Shown: positions 26,361 through 41,459 of the stretch, in pieces
Position numbering within the stretch: position 1 is the first letter of the stretch
How the letters are laid out: each line of letters begins with the position of its first letter
DNA from: Microcebus murinus
Lineage: Eukaryota > Chordata > Mammalia > Primates > Cheirogaleidae
Assembly (NCBI RefSeq): GCF_040939455.1
Contig: NC_134108.1
Coordinates: 50,219,501-50,283,500, forward strand
DNA length: 64,000 nucleotides
Reading direction: 5' to 3'
The notes under the pieces: model-generated
Seen by the model: the letters and a program-made list of their open reading frames with translations, nothing else
Told to the model about the DNA's origin: nothing
The model's database searches: none
Position numbers and translations under genes: made by a program

Positions 26361-26880
26361 GCCGCTGATTGCTGCAATCGTTACTTTTCATTAAAAAAAC
26401 TTAGAAGCAATTTGGGAGAACCCTTCTCAATGAATACATTTACCCCCGAACGGTCTTTATTCTCCGCCTCCACTTGATGAGTTTCTCTGGCACGAATCCG
26501 TTCTTACAGGCACAGAATGGGCAATCCCTTGATCCCCGTCAATTGTCATCCCGAGTCGGGGCCACTTTGACCGCCAATAGTGGGGAAGTCAGAGCTAATC
26601 CTCAGAAGGAATCACGGGAAAAGAAAAGCAACAATAACCAAGTCAAGCGTAAAAAATGAAAGAGAAATCTCTATTATCACTCACTACATTTCCCAGCTAT
26701 GTACTGAAAAAATCAGCTCGCTTGTCATTCGAGTCAGACACCCGCACAAGAATATGGGGTCGTGGTGGGTTGGTAGACTCACACGACGTAAGGAGCGATA
26801 TTTGAGAGCGAAAGGCCTCTCTTCTGCCTCTGCCAAATCCTCCTCACATCCGCCATAACCATTAAATGCAAACTGACTTT
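26360..26880. promoter_or_regulatory. Candidate conserved non-coding element between islands
   Basis: Repeat-free segment with 'tcattaaaaaaac', 'gccgctgattgctgcaatcg', 'ccgtcaattgtcatcc' and 'aaaccattaaatgc'-type AT cores between GC-rich islands. It resembles enhancer-like conserved DNA. Direct evidence is composition only. Confidence 0.4.
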
Positions 26881-26969
26881 ATTCTGTATGGGGAGGCCCA
26901 GGGGTGGGTGGCGAGGGAGCCCCCAGCTGTGCATGGACACAAAAAATCCCTGGAGAGGAGGATGGGGGC

Positions 26970-27960
26970 GGGGTGTCGATGCTAAAGAACGCGCCCCTCG
27001 CCCGCACCTCCAGCTCGGTCGCCCCCCCCCCCAGGCAACTCGGCCCAGCCCGCCCGGGTTCAGCTGCAGCGCTGGGGACCCCCTCGACCCTCTCCCCTCG
27101 ACCCCCGCTGCCCTTCACGTGCGCGGCCTCGGCAGCTGAGTCCCCGCGCGGGCGCAGGTGCGCGGTGCACGCGCGCCCGGCCTCCGTGGGCCGCCAGCTC
27201 GGTGGGCGCAGCCGCGGCCCAGGCGCCGCGCCGAGGGCGGGGTGTGAGAGGCCCGCGGGGCTGCGGGAGCACACACAGCCAGACCTGTGGCGGTGTGCAA
27301 ACACTGCCACTTCCCACGCCGACACCTGCAATTATCTGACATAGGCCTTGATTCCTTTCTGCCGAAGCCAAGTGGGGGGCAAAGTTAGTTCCAAAGAGGC
27401 CCGTGGACGTGCAGCGGGCCGTGTCACCCGGAGGGGTCGCCCCTGCAGCCTCGCGGCCTTCTCTCCGTCCCTCCGTGGAAGGCATTTCGAGGTCCGGAAC
27501 TGCTCGGGTGCCCACGGACGTGGGGTCCGCAGTCCGAGTCTCTCCCAGCACCGATTTGAAGGCGCCGCGGAGGCCCTGAAGCCCCAACAGCCTCGGAAAG
27601 AGCCCGGGCCCGGGCCGCCGTGTGAACGCGCGGTAGTCGCTCGTCCCGCGGCCTCCCAGCAGTCACCTCTCTCGTTGCGTGAAAAACGCGGAATTGGGGT
27701 GTCTTTGTGGCTACTCTCATTCTCCCTGGGCGGGTTGAGGGAACTTCCCCTGGCCAAGAGGTGAGGCTGCTTTTCCTGGTCGCTCACGGGGAGGTGGGGA
27801 AGGGCCACGTGCGGCTCGAAGGCGTTTCCTTCCTCGCCTCGCCCGACCCCTACCCTGCCCCAGAGGCGCCGCAGCAGCTCCCGCCCGCGCCCCGCGCCCA
27901 GTCTCCCTCCTTCCCCCGGGGCACCAAACCCCTTGACGCCTGCTATGCGTCTCCCTTTGG
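26970..27960. promoter_or_regulatory. CpG island 2 of the 25-32 kb block
   Basis: The strongest island in the block (for example around 27,130-27,250). It encodes no recognisable domain. Open frames of 138-175 codons occur on both strands at once, as expected from GC content. Confidence 0.65.
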
Positions 27961-27974
27961 CCTGTCACCTCCCC

Positions 27975-28230
27975 CCATGCTCCACACACACATTACGCGC
28001 CATACACACCACACCACATGTGCGTATATATTACATACACTACATATCACTTACAGTAACGTTCACACACTTGTGTATACACGAAGAAAAAAGAGATTCA
28101 CGCAACAAGCTTATGAAATATATTCCCATTTACACAAGAGCTGGACTCACCTGCACACACATACACACGCACACATTCCTGCGCACCAGGCACACTCCAC
28201 CGCGCGCTCTCAGCACACAAGCACGCGCCC
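27975..28230. repeat. CA/ACAC-rich degenerate microsatellite
   Basis: Repeated cacaca, tacaca and acacgc words over about 250 bp, interrupted by unique sequence. Confidence 0.6.
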
Positions 28231-28749
28231 TTGAGTGTCTACAGACTGGCCTCGTCCAGAATGGCAGGTCAGGCATCGGGGACTAAAGGGAGCCATCTGG
28301 GTGGGGGTCACGGACTTTGCCCCTGGGATCTGGACCTGGGAGAGCCTCATCCCAGCAAATGCCCCAAGCTTCCCTTGGGGCCTGTGCTGCACTCGCCCCC
28401 TTCACCCCGCGGTGCTGCACCAAAGTTGGGACTTCCCCGGGGGTCCTCACTAACTAGACCAGAACCCAGGTTGAGGAGTAGGCGGGAGACCCGCTCATCA
28501 AGGCACCAGTCACTTACCCACGTGCCCCCTTAGGGGTGTGGGCAGGACTTCCTGTAGTCTCGGGAGTAGGTGCGGGATGGGCAGGGAGAAGGGATCCGAC
28601 CGGAGTGACCCCCATCTCTGCCCAGGTTGGGCTGCCCGGCCGGGGGAGGATGGCGCGGGGGTGGTGGCGATTATCGCCTTCTACAAAGCCAGCGAAAGCT
28701 TTCAGTCCTGCCCCAGATTTACATAAACGCGTCTTCGCTTGGTCCGCGG

Positions 28750-29060
28750 TCTGGAAAGGGTGCTTGCAGAGAGGGCGACACTCTGCAATCCTAATTAGTG
28801 ATTTTTGTCCCCTTGTTACTGGGCTCAGCATCTCATGCAAATGAACTCTTCATTTCAGCCACATTACCCCAGCTCCAGAATTAACTGACTCTTATCTTTA
28901 ATGATATGCTGCTGAAGTTCTCCAAGCCCGGCTAGCTTTTTATCTTGATTACTCTAATCAATAAGAAATGATAGAGTAGAATTATAAACTCTATTGGCTT
29001 TTAAATGTTGCCGACAAGCCCTCTAGATGCCATTCCTGTTCATTGTTATTTATTAAAATG
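28750..29060. promoter_or_regulatory. Candidate enhancer: homeodomain/POU/SOX/GATA site cluster
   Basis: Within 300 bp lie TAATTA (28,792-28,797), the octamer ATGCAAAT (28,835-28,842), a GATA site TTATCT (28,893-28,898), and a perfect 7-3-7 inverted repeat TTGATTA/TAATCAA (28,945-28,961). A SOX-like CATTGTTA follows at 29,041-29,048. The composition switches sharply from GC-rich to AT-rich at about 28,780. Enhancer function is inference. Confidence 0.5.
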
Positions 29061-30099
29061 ATCCTCAGCCTAACAGCGGATGCAAATAGAGAGGCGAACA
29101 AGGAGAATTAGCCCTGGGACTCGTCCCAGCCAGTCCCTGACGCCACCACCCCCCAATTCCAAGGGAAGATTCCTCCGTATTTGGGCTTCAGAAGGTGTGT
29201 GTATATATATATATTTAAGTCTGAAAGAAAATTGCTCCTATGAAGGCACCAGAGAAACGGAAAAACAAATTGAGAAACACCAAACCCTCAGCCCATCCAA
29301 ATAGTCTTAAAGGCAGAAGCTTTGAAACAGGCACTTTGAGACACAGAGCCTCATGCACTGGGAATAAAATCTGTAGCACGCGCGTGCACACACAGATATC
29401 CTCCACCTCACCGCCCCCACCCCACTATCTGCGTACCAACATCTGTAGACTTTTGAGTATGTATGTGTGTATACGTGTATAATTTCAGAGAGATCTCAGG
29501 AAATGCAGTTTCTCTCACTTAGTTCTCCTGGGAGAAAAATGGGGCCTGAGTCCCTTCCTGTGCGCAGAAGGTAAGCCTGTGGGTGGTGGTTGGCCAAGGC
29601 GCCAAAGCTCCTCCAATGGGAAGTGTTTGGGTTCCTAGACGTCCAGCCCTAGGTTAGCTGAAGTCCGGAGCCCATTCCCCTGCCCCTGGCAGTCCATCAC
29701 CCACACTAGCCCAAGGTCCCGGGACCCCACGACCCTCCCCGTCACACCTTCCTCACAGGCCCAATTTGAGCGGCACTGTCTGTTTCCCAAGAAGTAAAAA
29801 AGAGAGTGTGGGGCATTTCTTCTTTCCTTCTGCTCATCGAGAACGAAATGTGTTTGTGTTGTGAGATAGGGCCGGGGAGGATGTGAAACGTCCCTCCTCA
29901 CCCTCGACCAGCTTATTACCCGCCTGCCTCCCAACCTGGGCTCTGAGCTTCGTCCTGGGTATGGTGGGAACTTTCAGGGCGCCCCACGAGGGCCAGGGGC
30001 TGCTGAGAACACGCGGCCGTCATCTCTCATCAGAATCATGTACGAATTTCACTAGCTTTCGTTTAGATCCAATAAAAACCCATTAAGAGCCTACTCGGC

Positions 30100-30660
30100 A
30101 TCAGGCATTTTGTCAGGAGCGCGGCCTAGGCTCTGAGGCTCTGGGGACCTTTCGCCCTCACTCGCTTGACCCTCCGTCCCCGCCCTCTCGGCCTTTTGGA
30201 TGGGTCCTCAGGATCCGTGGCATCCAAAGCCCCGAAAGCGCGCAGGCGGGACGTGCACACACACAAACACACGCGTCACAGCTCGGCCTGCCCCTGCCCT
30301 GCATGCCAGCGGGGCACCACGGCTGTCTAGAGGCGCTTACGCACAGCCCTACTGGCCCGCCGCTTGGCGACCCGTTCCCAAAGCAGCCGTGCGGTCCCTC
30401 CAGCTCTCATCGCTGCGAATTCCGTTCTCTTCTCCCTCACCCCCTAGCACAGCCCGCGGAGCAGCTTGGCGCTCTGGCCTCGCCAGGCGCGGAAGCTGCG
30501 CGCTCGGGTTCCCAAAGGCGCCTGGCTGCTGAGCCGGGAACCAGCAACCAGCGACCGGCGGGCGCCACGTCCAGGGAGCGAAACCGGCAGAATGCAAACT
30601 CAAGTCCCCGCCAAGGCCGCGGTCGATCCGAGGAAAGAGAAGTTGGAAATCGCGGGCAGG
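30100..30660. promoter_or_regulatory. CpG island 3 of the 25-32 kb block
   Basis: CpG-rich and repeat-free, bounded on the right by a T19 run. No exon recognised. Confidence 0.55.
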
Positions 30661-30709
30661 CTAAGGCTTTTTTTTTTTTTTTTTTAATGACACGTGGGGG
30701 GAAGGGCTG

Positions 30710-31125
30710 AATGTATCAAAATCATGTAAAATTTCTGTTCTTAGCAACATCCTTGTTATTAGGAATGATGACTAAACCGCCAGGATTATTCTGGACTGTA
30801 AGTTATCAAGAGCCCACTAATTTCACATTAAAGCCCATTGACTGCAACGGCGTGATTGAAGGGTTTTTAACAATTAACATAATCAGAAAATGAGCTGAGA
30901 TAATTTTTATTCAACTCATTACTTTTTAATCATGTATTTCTTTTAATTAATATCTTCTCCGTGAACATAACACAAAGCGGAGCCCCAGTGCTGGCCCAAG
31001 CCAGCCTGCGGGACTGAATTTGACACAGCCAAACATTTCAGCAGCCGCATTCATTGCCTCTCTATTGTGGTGTGGGTGAAATAGAAAAATCTTGTCCAAA
31101 AGTCACCATGTTGTTTTGAAACACA
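30710..31125. promoter_or_regulatory. Candidate conserved non-coding element, AT-rich
   Basis: Dense homeodomain-type words: TTAACAATTAACATAATC near 30,866, ACTTTTTAATCATG near 30,920, CTTTTAATTAATATC near 30,941. 'cattcattgcctctctattgtgg' follows near 31,048. It is flanked by islands. The sharp AT/GC alternation and lack of any repeat suggest selection, which I cannot test here. Confidence 0.45.
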
Positions 31126-31289
31126 ATTTAAAAGGGGGGGGGACGATGGGAACGCACAAGCCATACGCCTTTAATTCATTCGACTTGACTTTTATATTTG
31201 GGCGCCTCTCTTGGTTTGCAGCCAGAGGGATACAAATGGGAAGGAACGGAAGAAGAAGAAGAAAAGGCTTTTAGAGATGAATGGCCCGT

Positions 31290-31790
31290 CCGGGGTTCGC
31301 AGGGAAGTGGGCTGTGGTTGTTTGCGCCTAGCACACGGGCGGGCTGTGGGACAGTCGGAGGCACAGACCTTGGCCTCTGAGTCTTGGCGCACAGGCCTGG
31401 ACTAGACGGTCAGGGCTGAGGGGTTCAGGCCCTTCCACCACCACTACCCCATGTCCTGGGCTCGGACCCAGCCAGGCGAGGTTCCTCAGCTCCCCTGGCC
31501 CGCCCGGAAGTGGGCGGCGACCTGCAGGACGGTCTTCAGGCCAGGATCCTGGACCGCCGCAGCAGCCACTTTGCGCACCGCCCAGGCGCTTGAGTTGCAG
31601 CCTGGATGCCATGACCTCACCGGTGACCCCAGCACTTCCTGGTGCCCCAACACGGGAGACATCATGATCCAATTCAAATGCCTCACACGTGGTGGAGAAC
31701 AAGCATGTTTGGCCGCACAAAGCAGCCTTGGTGGTACCTCGCGTCTCCATGCGGGCAACGCCGCCCCCGGAGCGCATCTCGCCAGTGGCC
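31290..31790. promoter_or_regulatory. CpG island 4 of the 25-32 kb block
   Basis: GC-rich with frequent CpG near 31,495-31,570 and 31,740-31,780. Open frames are present on both strands without recognisable domains. Confidence 0.5.
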
Positions 31791-32723
31791 TGACCACTGC
31801 ATCTCCGACACCTCCAAAAAATGGGCTGTTTCAGGACTAAATCTCTTGTAGTTAGGGAGCCGCATCAGCCTCCGGGGGGAAAAAAGAAACAAAGCCGACC
31901 CCTGGTGGAAGAAAATGAAAGTTTAAGAATATAAGGGGAAACCGCATGACCAAACGTCCGGACATGGGAGAGGGAAGAGGAGAAGGCAGAAATAGAGAGA
32001 GGGAAAGAGTAAGTAAGGAAAAGGAAAATTGAAAGAGAGGCCACACAGTGGGTGGAATTCAGGTAGTGGGAGCTGGGAAGAATGAGACTCAGAGGGGCTG
32101 TCCTTTCAGGCCCGTGGGTCAAGTATGATTCCTCAATCCTTGTGTCCTGGCTAATGTCAGGGGTCAGGCAAGGGCGTCTCATTTCCTCTACACTTTCTCC
32201 CTAGTGTAGGTCTGGAAGTTCTGTGATTACAGAGGATGGATGGAGGTTTCTGTTGGACACTTGCAGCTGCTGTCTGCCTGCCCCAGAGAGCATCCAGGTT
32301 CCAGAATCTTCCTTTCCTTTCTTTTAAACAAACCTCTGCCTCCCAACATCTTGACCTCTCAGTCTTCTATAGGTGATGGCAACTAGGGCAAAAATCCAAC
32401 CTACTGAGGGGATAAGGGCTTAGAACACAAGCCTCTTTCCTCTCTGGTATTTATTTGTTATTCAGTTTTAATAGGGAACATATAGGGCACAGGCTTGAGC
32501 CCAAGGGAGGGAGGTATTTCAGGCACAGAGCAAACCAGTGAAGGGAGAACTGCTGTCCTGAAGCCTTTGCTGATGTCCAGAGCCAAATGGTTAAAAATAA
32601 AAGAAGTAAGGGTGACATTAGAAATAAGGTCTCACTGATGAGCATGTAACTGTTTGCCTAGAGTGAGCACTTTGAGTTAATCAAGGAAGTGCAAAGGGTG
32701 GCACTAGTGTCCTTGAGCTCTTT

Positions 32724-33034
<311 letters not shown>

Positions 33035-33442
33035 TAAAGCCTCTCTTGAATCCACTATCAAGATGTGCATTGGTGTTTCTCCCTGCTCATATTTCTTCCT
33101 TATCTCTCATACTGCCCTACATGTGCTAATATTCCACAGAGACTTCTTTCACACACCCTAGAGAGGCTGGGAAAGCAGTATTTGGCTTTTACACCTCTAT
33201 GTGGAGGAAGCCAGGGAGATGGGGGATGGGCATAAATGAAATGCTTACCCACATACACTAATTCTATCCTTTGCTCTCTGACACATACTATCTCCTACGC
33301 TTTCATTAGAACCAGTTTCAGTCATTCATTCTGTAGGACAGATGGAAAGGAATAAAGGTGCCCTCTGTATGACCACAGGGGATGATATCAGACAAAGATT
33401 GGCTCTAGCCTCCAATAGGGAATGAGTACCATGGACACTAAG

Positions 33443-33854
33443 TGCAATGGTCTCAATGTGTCTCCCAAAATTCATATGCTGAAACTTAATCACCATTATT
33501 AAGTGATGATATTAAGAGGTGGGATTTTTAGGAGGTGATTAAGTCAGAGACAGAGCTCTCATGGATGTGGTTAGAGCCCTTATAAAAGGGCTTGAGGGAG
33601 TGGGTTTGCTCTCTTCTGCTTTTGCACCATGTGAGGACACGACATTGTCCCTGTGCCCTTCCGTCCCTTCGGCCATGTGAGGACAGCTAAATGGCACTGT
33701 CTATGAGGAACAAGCTTTCACTAGACACCAAACCCGCCAGTGCCTTGATCTTGGATTTTCCAGCCTCCAGAACTGTGAGAAAATAAATTTCTATAATTTA
33801 TAAATTACATAGTCTCAGGTACTTTGTAACGGTAACACAAACAAATTAAGACAC
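33443..33854 (+). mobile_element. MaLR solitary LTR (MLT1/MST type)
   Basis: 'aatggtctcaatgtgtctcccaaaattcatatgctg', 'cttataaaagggct', 'ccagcctccagaactgtgagaaaataaattt' and 'aattaagacac' define the LTR. The word CATGTGAGGACA occurs twice about 45 bp apart, an internal duplication unlike the usual single copy. Confidence 0.85.
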
Positions 33855-34478
33855 TAAGGTAGATAAAGTTGTTTTTTGACTAGTCTGCCAATTCCATGTT
33901 GGTTTAAGATTATTGAAGATATTAAGGATATTAGAATGGGTCAGGGTGAGAGTGGGAGGTGAAGCAGATCCGCAGAACACAAAACAGAAGCCAGGGTACC
34001 TACCGTGAGTCAGAAAGCAGTCCTGACATCAGGAGGTTTCCACTGTGGAAAGGATTTCTAGCTACTGTTCAAAAATATCTCCTGCATATGAGTGTTGAAT
34101 GTTTGAAACTTCCCCTTCCAGTGCACAAAATCCACATCACAGTTAGCAACAATGTTAAAATTCAAGTAAAAAGGAACCTCAACTTACATGTTAGGTAACC
34201 TCAATTTACGTGTTTTTCAAAATGTAAAGGACTGAAAGGAAGAATAATGTCATTCTTATTTAATTTAAATAAAGTTCAGATTCTTCACCTCCAGAGGCCA
34301 AGAGTAGTAAATCCATCCTCTTGTTTCCCTGTAGCACAGCAGAGATCTAGTTAGAATATTAAACAGAGACTTTACTCAAGGCTAAATGGCAAAAGGCATG
34401 GTAAAAGGGAAATAAACAGTTCATAGATAATCCAGTTTCAGAGCACTGCTTGTACTCTTTGATTAAAGACCCATATCA

Positions 34479-34825
<347 letters not shown>

Positions 34826-34906
34826 TTATCCTCCCTCCATATGGTGGATGCCATTTTAACCTCAATCATCCAAGCCTGCTCTTAGTGTCATTTAAAGCTC
34901 TTGGTG

Positions 34907-35025
34907 GCCTTTTTGTTATGACAATAGGCTTATTTGCCTTCTGTGGCAGACGTATCTTGCTCTTGCTCTATAAACCTACCTTGTCCTTCCTCAATAAACT
35001 TCATTTCATGCTTGAAAAGAAATAA
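34907..35025 (+). mobile_element. 119-bp processed insertion with poly(A) signal
   Basis: A perfect 14-bp duplication, TAAAGCTCTTGGTG, at 34,893-34,906 and 35,026-35,039 brackets 119 bp. The insert carries AATAAA at 34,993-34,998 and a short A-rich end (cttgaaaagaaataa). This is the mark of an L1-mobilised RNA. The text 'ttgctctataaacctaccttg...cctcaataaactt' is like the R region of a retroviral LTR, so the source RNA may have ended in an LTR. The parent sequence is unknown. Confidence 0.75.
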
Positions 35026-35039
35026 TAAAGCTCTTGGTG

Positions 35040-37605
<2,566 letters not shown>

Positions 37606-37944
37606 CTAGAGAAGTGAATGTGCCCTCACCTAGAGATATAGGTTGTAGGTATATTGATTCAGTGACAATGCAAGGAGAGTGAATTTTGGATATATAAAAA
37701 AATTAATGCTGGCCTACAAGCCTAGGAACAGGAAGAAAGTAAAATTTTTTTCTTACTATTTATTGTAAAAAGTGTAAAACATAACACAGAGTAGGGAGAA
37801 TAATAAGATGAACACCCACACCCATATATTCATCACTTATGTAATAGTTGTTAATGTTTTGCCATATTTGCTTAATATTTTCTTGCCGAAGTATTTTGAA
37901 GAAAATACATGCAGTATATATCCCTGAAAATTAAGAACAATGTC

Positions 37945-38272
37945 ACCGGGCATGGTGGCTCACGCCTGTAATCCTAACAATGTCTGGGAGGCCGAGGGCG
38001 GATTGCTCAAGGTCAGGAGTTCAAAACCAGCCTGAGCAAGACCCCGTCTCTACTAAAAATAGAAAGAAATTAATTGACCAACTAAAAATATATATACAAA
38101 AAATTAGCTGGGCATGGTGGCTCATGCCCTTAGTCCCAGATACTTGGGAGGCTGAGGCAGGAGGATTGCTTGAGCCTAGGAGATTGAGGTTGCTGTGAGC
38201 GAGGCTGATACCATGGCACTCACTCTAGCCTGGGCAACAAAGTGAGACTCTGTCTCAAAAAAAAAAAAAAAA
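37945..38272 (+). mobile_element. Alu, young strepsirrhine type
   Basis: Complete dimer with expanded linker. Duplication AAGAACAATGTC at 37,933-37,944 and 38,273-38,284. It sits inside an older L1-like sequence. Confidence 0.97.
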
Positions 38273-38439
38273 AAGAACAATGTCTATACAGCTCCAATGC
38301 TTTATCACACCTGACAAAATTAGCAAATATTCCCTAATATTATCTAATATCTACTTTACAAAATAAACATCATATTATCATTTCAAGAGCAAATGGATTT
38401 ATGAACCTCAAATGGAAAAACCCATTCTTTAGCTGTTGT

Positions 38440-38625
38440 GGAAATCAAGCAGTTGGGAGTGGGAGGAGGAGGAGAAGATGGGTGAAACCATATCTAACGG
38501 GTAAAATGCACACTATCTAGGTGATGGGCACATTTATAACTTTGATTCAAGCAGTACAAAAGCAATCCATGTAACCAAAACATTTGTATCCCTGTAATAT
38601 TCTGAAATTAAAAAAAAATTAAAAT
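38440..38625 (+). mobile_element. L1 3' UTR fragment
   Basis: 'tgggaggaggaggagaagatggg', 'aatgcacactatctaggtgatgggcac' and 'tttgtatccctgtaatattctgaaatt' resemble the 3' UTR of the 51-kb L1 but are more diverged. A-rich end at 38,612-38,625. Confidence 0.7.
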
Positions 38626-38652
38626 CGCTAGTTCACACAAAATACAAAAGCA

Positions 38653-38978
38653 GCCCGGGCTTGGTGACTCACGCCTGAAATCCTAGCACTCTGCGAGGCA
38701 GAGGCGGGCTAATTGCTCAAGGTCAGGAGTTAGAAACCAGCCTGAGCAAGAGCGAGACCCCATCTCTACAAAAAATAGAAAGAAATTAATTGGCCAACTA
38801 AAAATATATAGAAAAAAATTAGCCGGGCATGGTGGCGCATGCCTGTAGTCCCAGCTACTTGGGAGGCTGAGGCAGAAGGATCACTTGAGCCCAGGAGTTT
38901 GAGGTTGCTATGAGCCAGGCTGATGCCATGGCACTCTAGCCTGGGAAACAAAGTGAGACTCTGTCTCAAAAACAAACA
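38653..38978 (+). mobile_element. Alu, young strepsirrhine type
   Basis: Complete dimer with expanded linker. Duplication AAAATACAAAAGCA at 38,639-38,652 and 38,979-38,992. Confidence 0.97.
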
Positions 38979-38999
38979 AAAATACAAAAGCAAATTGCA

Positions 39000-39880
39000 G
39001 ATAGATTAAAGCTCTATCTTCCAAATGTAAAAGAACAAAACACTAAAATTGAAGAAAATATAGGGAATATCTTTAGGATTTTGGGTCACAGAGTTTTCTT
39101 AAACTAGATACCAAAAGTACAAATCATAAAGGCAAAGATGAATACTTGACTATATTAAAATTTTCTGTATGACAAAAGACATCTAATCAAAGTGTAATGA
39201 AAAGCACAAACAACTCAATAGAAAGATGGCTATAGTATGTGAACAGAGACTCAAGGGAAAATAAGGAAAAAATAATTTGGGGAAACCCAAATTATTTATA
39301 AACACGAGAAAAGATGCTCGACTTTAAGGATAATTAGAGTAAAAACTAGTAAAATAACTAGATACTATGTGTCACCAATTAAGGGTTGGCATGAAAGTTG
39401 GGGAAAGGTAAATGTCTTAAATTATTAGTTTGAGTATAAACAGGTATATTCACTTAAAAGAACAATCTGGAAATATGTTTAAATTTTAACAACTACTAGG
39501 TTTGTAGAAACTCATACATTCTCAAGAGGACACGTGCAAAGATGCCCATTGTCACATCACTAGGAACACCAAAAAAAAAAAAAAAAACAATTGGGGGGGT
39601 GATGACAATAGACATTGGTAGAATTTTAAATAAAATGTGGTAATCCATAGATTGAATACTGAATAGTGGTTAAAAGGAGCTAATTAGATCTAAATGGATC
39701 AACGTAAGTAGATGTCAAAAATATAGTATTGATAGAAAAAAGCAAGATGCATAATATAAAATGATTTCTGTAAATTGAAGAAACATGAAACATATTGTAC
39801 ATTTTTATGTTTTTATGTGAAAAATGTTCATTTATAGATATTTATGCAAAAGCATAAAATTAGCTGGAATGATACACACT
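39000..39880 (+). mobile_element. L1M ORF2/3' UTR remnant
   Basis: Sense-orientation decayed L1 ('gatgaatacttgactatattaaaattttctg', 'cacgagaaaagatgctcgactttaaggataatta', 'attgtcacatcactaggaacacc'). Many stops; no usable frame. Confidence 0.75.
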
Positions 39881-39886
39881 TTCATA

Positions 39887-40455
39887 GCTGGCCTCTAAAA
39901 TGGTCCCCAATGACCTCTGCCTCCTAGTCTTTATGCCCTTGTATACTCTCCTCCCCTTGAGTTTGGCCTGGACTTTTCGACTTGCTTGTAAGGAACAGTA
40001 GTGATGGGACGTCACCTCTAAGTGTAGTTATAAAAAACTGTTACTTCTCTGTTGGCTGTGGTTCTTCTAGCTATGATGAGATAAACTGGCACGCTGTGAG
40101 CTGTTCTGTGGGGAGACCCTGTGGCCAAGAACTGAGGGCGCCCTCTGGCCAAGAGCCAGTGACGAACTAAAGCCCTCAGTCCAATAGCTTTTGAGGAACT
40201 GATTTTGCCCACGACCTTTGGATGAACCTGGAAGCAGATCCTGCCCCCGGTTGAACCTAGAGACGGTTGAACCTAGAGACGACTACAGCCCCAGCCATCA
40301 CCTTGGTCACAGCCTCACGAAAGACCCTGACCCAGAGAACCCAGCTAACTACACAGATTCTTCCTAATCCACAGAAACTGTGAGGTAATCAATGTTGCTG
40401 TTTTAAGCCACCAAGTTTTGGTGCAATTTGTTATACAGCAATAGATACTAATATT
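39887..40455 (+). mobile_element. MaLR-type LTR
   Basis: 'ggcctctaaaatggtcccca', 'gcttgtaaggaacagtagtgatggg', 'gccaagaactgagggcgccc' and 'gttgctgttttaagccaccaagttttggtgcaatttgttatacagcaatagatactaata' are typical of an MLT-like LTR. A 16-bp unit is tandemly duplicated at 40,249-40,264 and 40,265-40,280. Confidence 0.7.
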
Positions 40456-41115
40456 TATACCAAATTATGAGGGCTGTAGTCTGGATTGGGAGGGAGTAGG
40501 AGAGAATGGGATTAGAGGAAAGATAAAGGGGAATTTAAAATATTACTTTTATAAAACAACTTTAAATAAACATAACAAAATGTTAATAATTGTTAATTTC
40601 TGGGTTGTAGGTACATTATTATAAGTGCTTTTCCTATATTAATAGATAAGAAATTTTCTTAATTTCTCATGGAAGAATAAATTCCCAACCCCAGACTAAG
40701 AGAAAAGCCTAGGGCTGAGATGCCATTTTCTAATTCTCTAGAGATGAAAAGTAAACTTTTGTTTTCAACCTCAGTTCCACAAAGTTATTGGAGCCTTTCT
40801 TGGTATATTCCTTAAATTATTATACCATTTCATTTATTCTCTATAGATTTAGTTGCAGGAGCTAATGGAAAAGTGAGTGAGCTCATTTAAATTCTAAATT
40901 CAAAAGGACCCGATTTTAGGAATAATGACTCTATAGACAGGAGGAATTAAAAATGAAAGGAGAATTGATTTATTTTTGAAAATTATTTTATGCTAAGTTG
41001 AAAATATAAATTACCCAAGCACATGCCAAAGAGATGTAATGAAACAAGTGTCATAATTATCCTAAATTCAGTCAAAATCTCTCTCCCACAAGAAAGCAGC
41101 ATTGGGGCTACTTAC

Positions 41116-41447
<332 letters not shown>

Positions 41448-41459
41448 GGGGCTACTTAC

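Noticed and set aside
25510..28844. Many 80-179-codon open frames in the CpG-island block
   Set aside because: They occur on both strands in the same places, translate to Pro/Arg/Gly/Ser-rich low-complexity sequence, and show no splice context or known domain.
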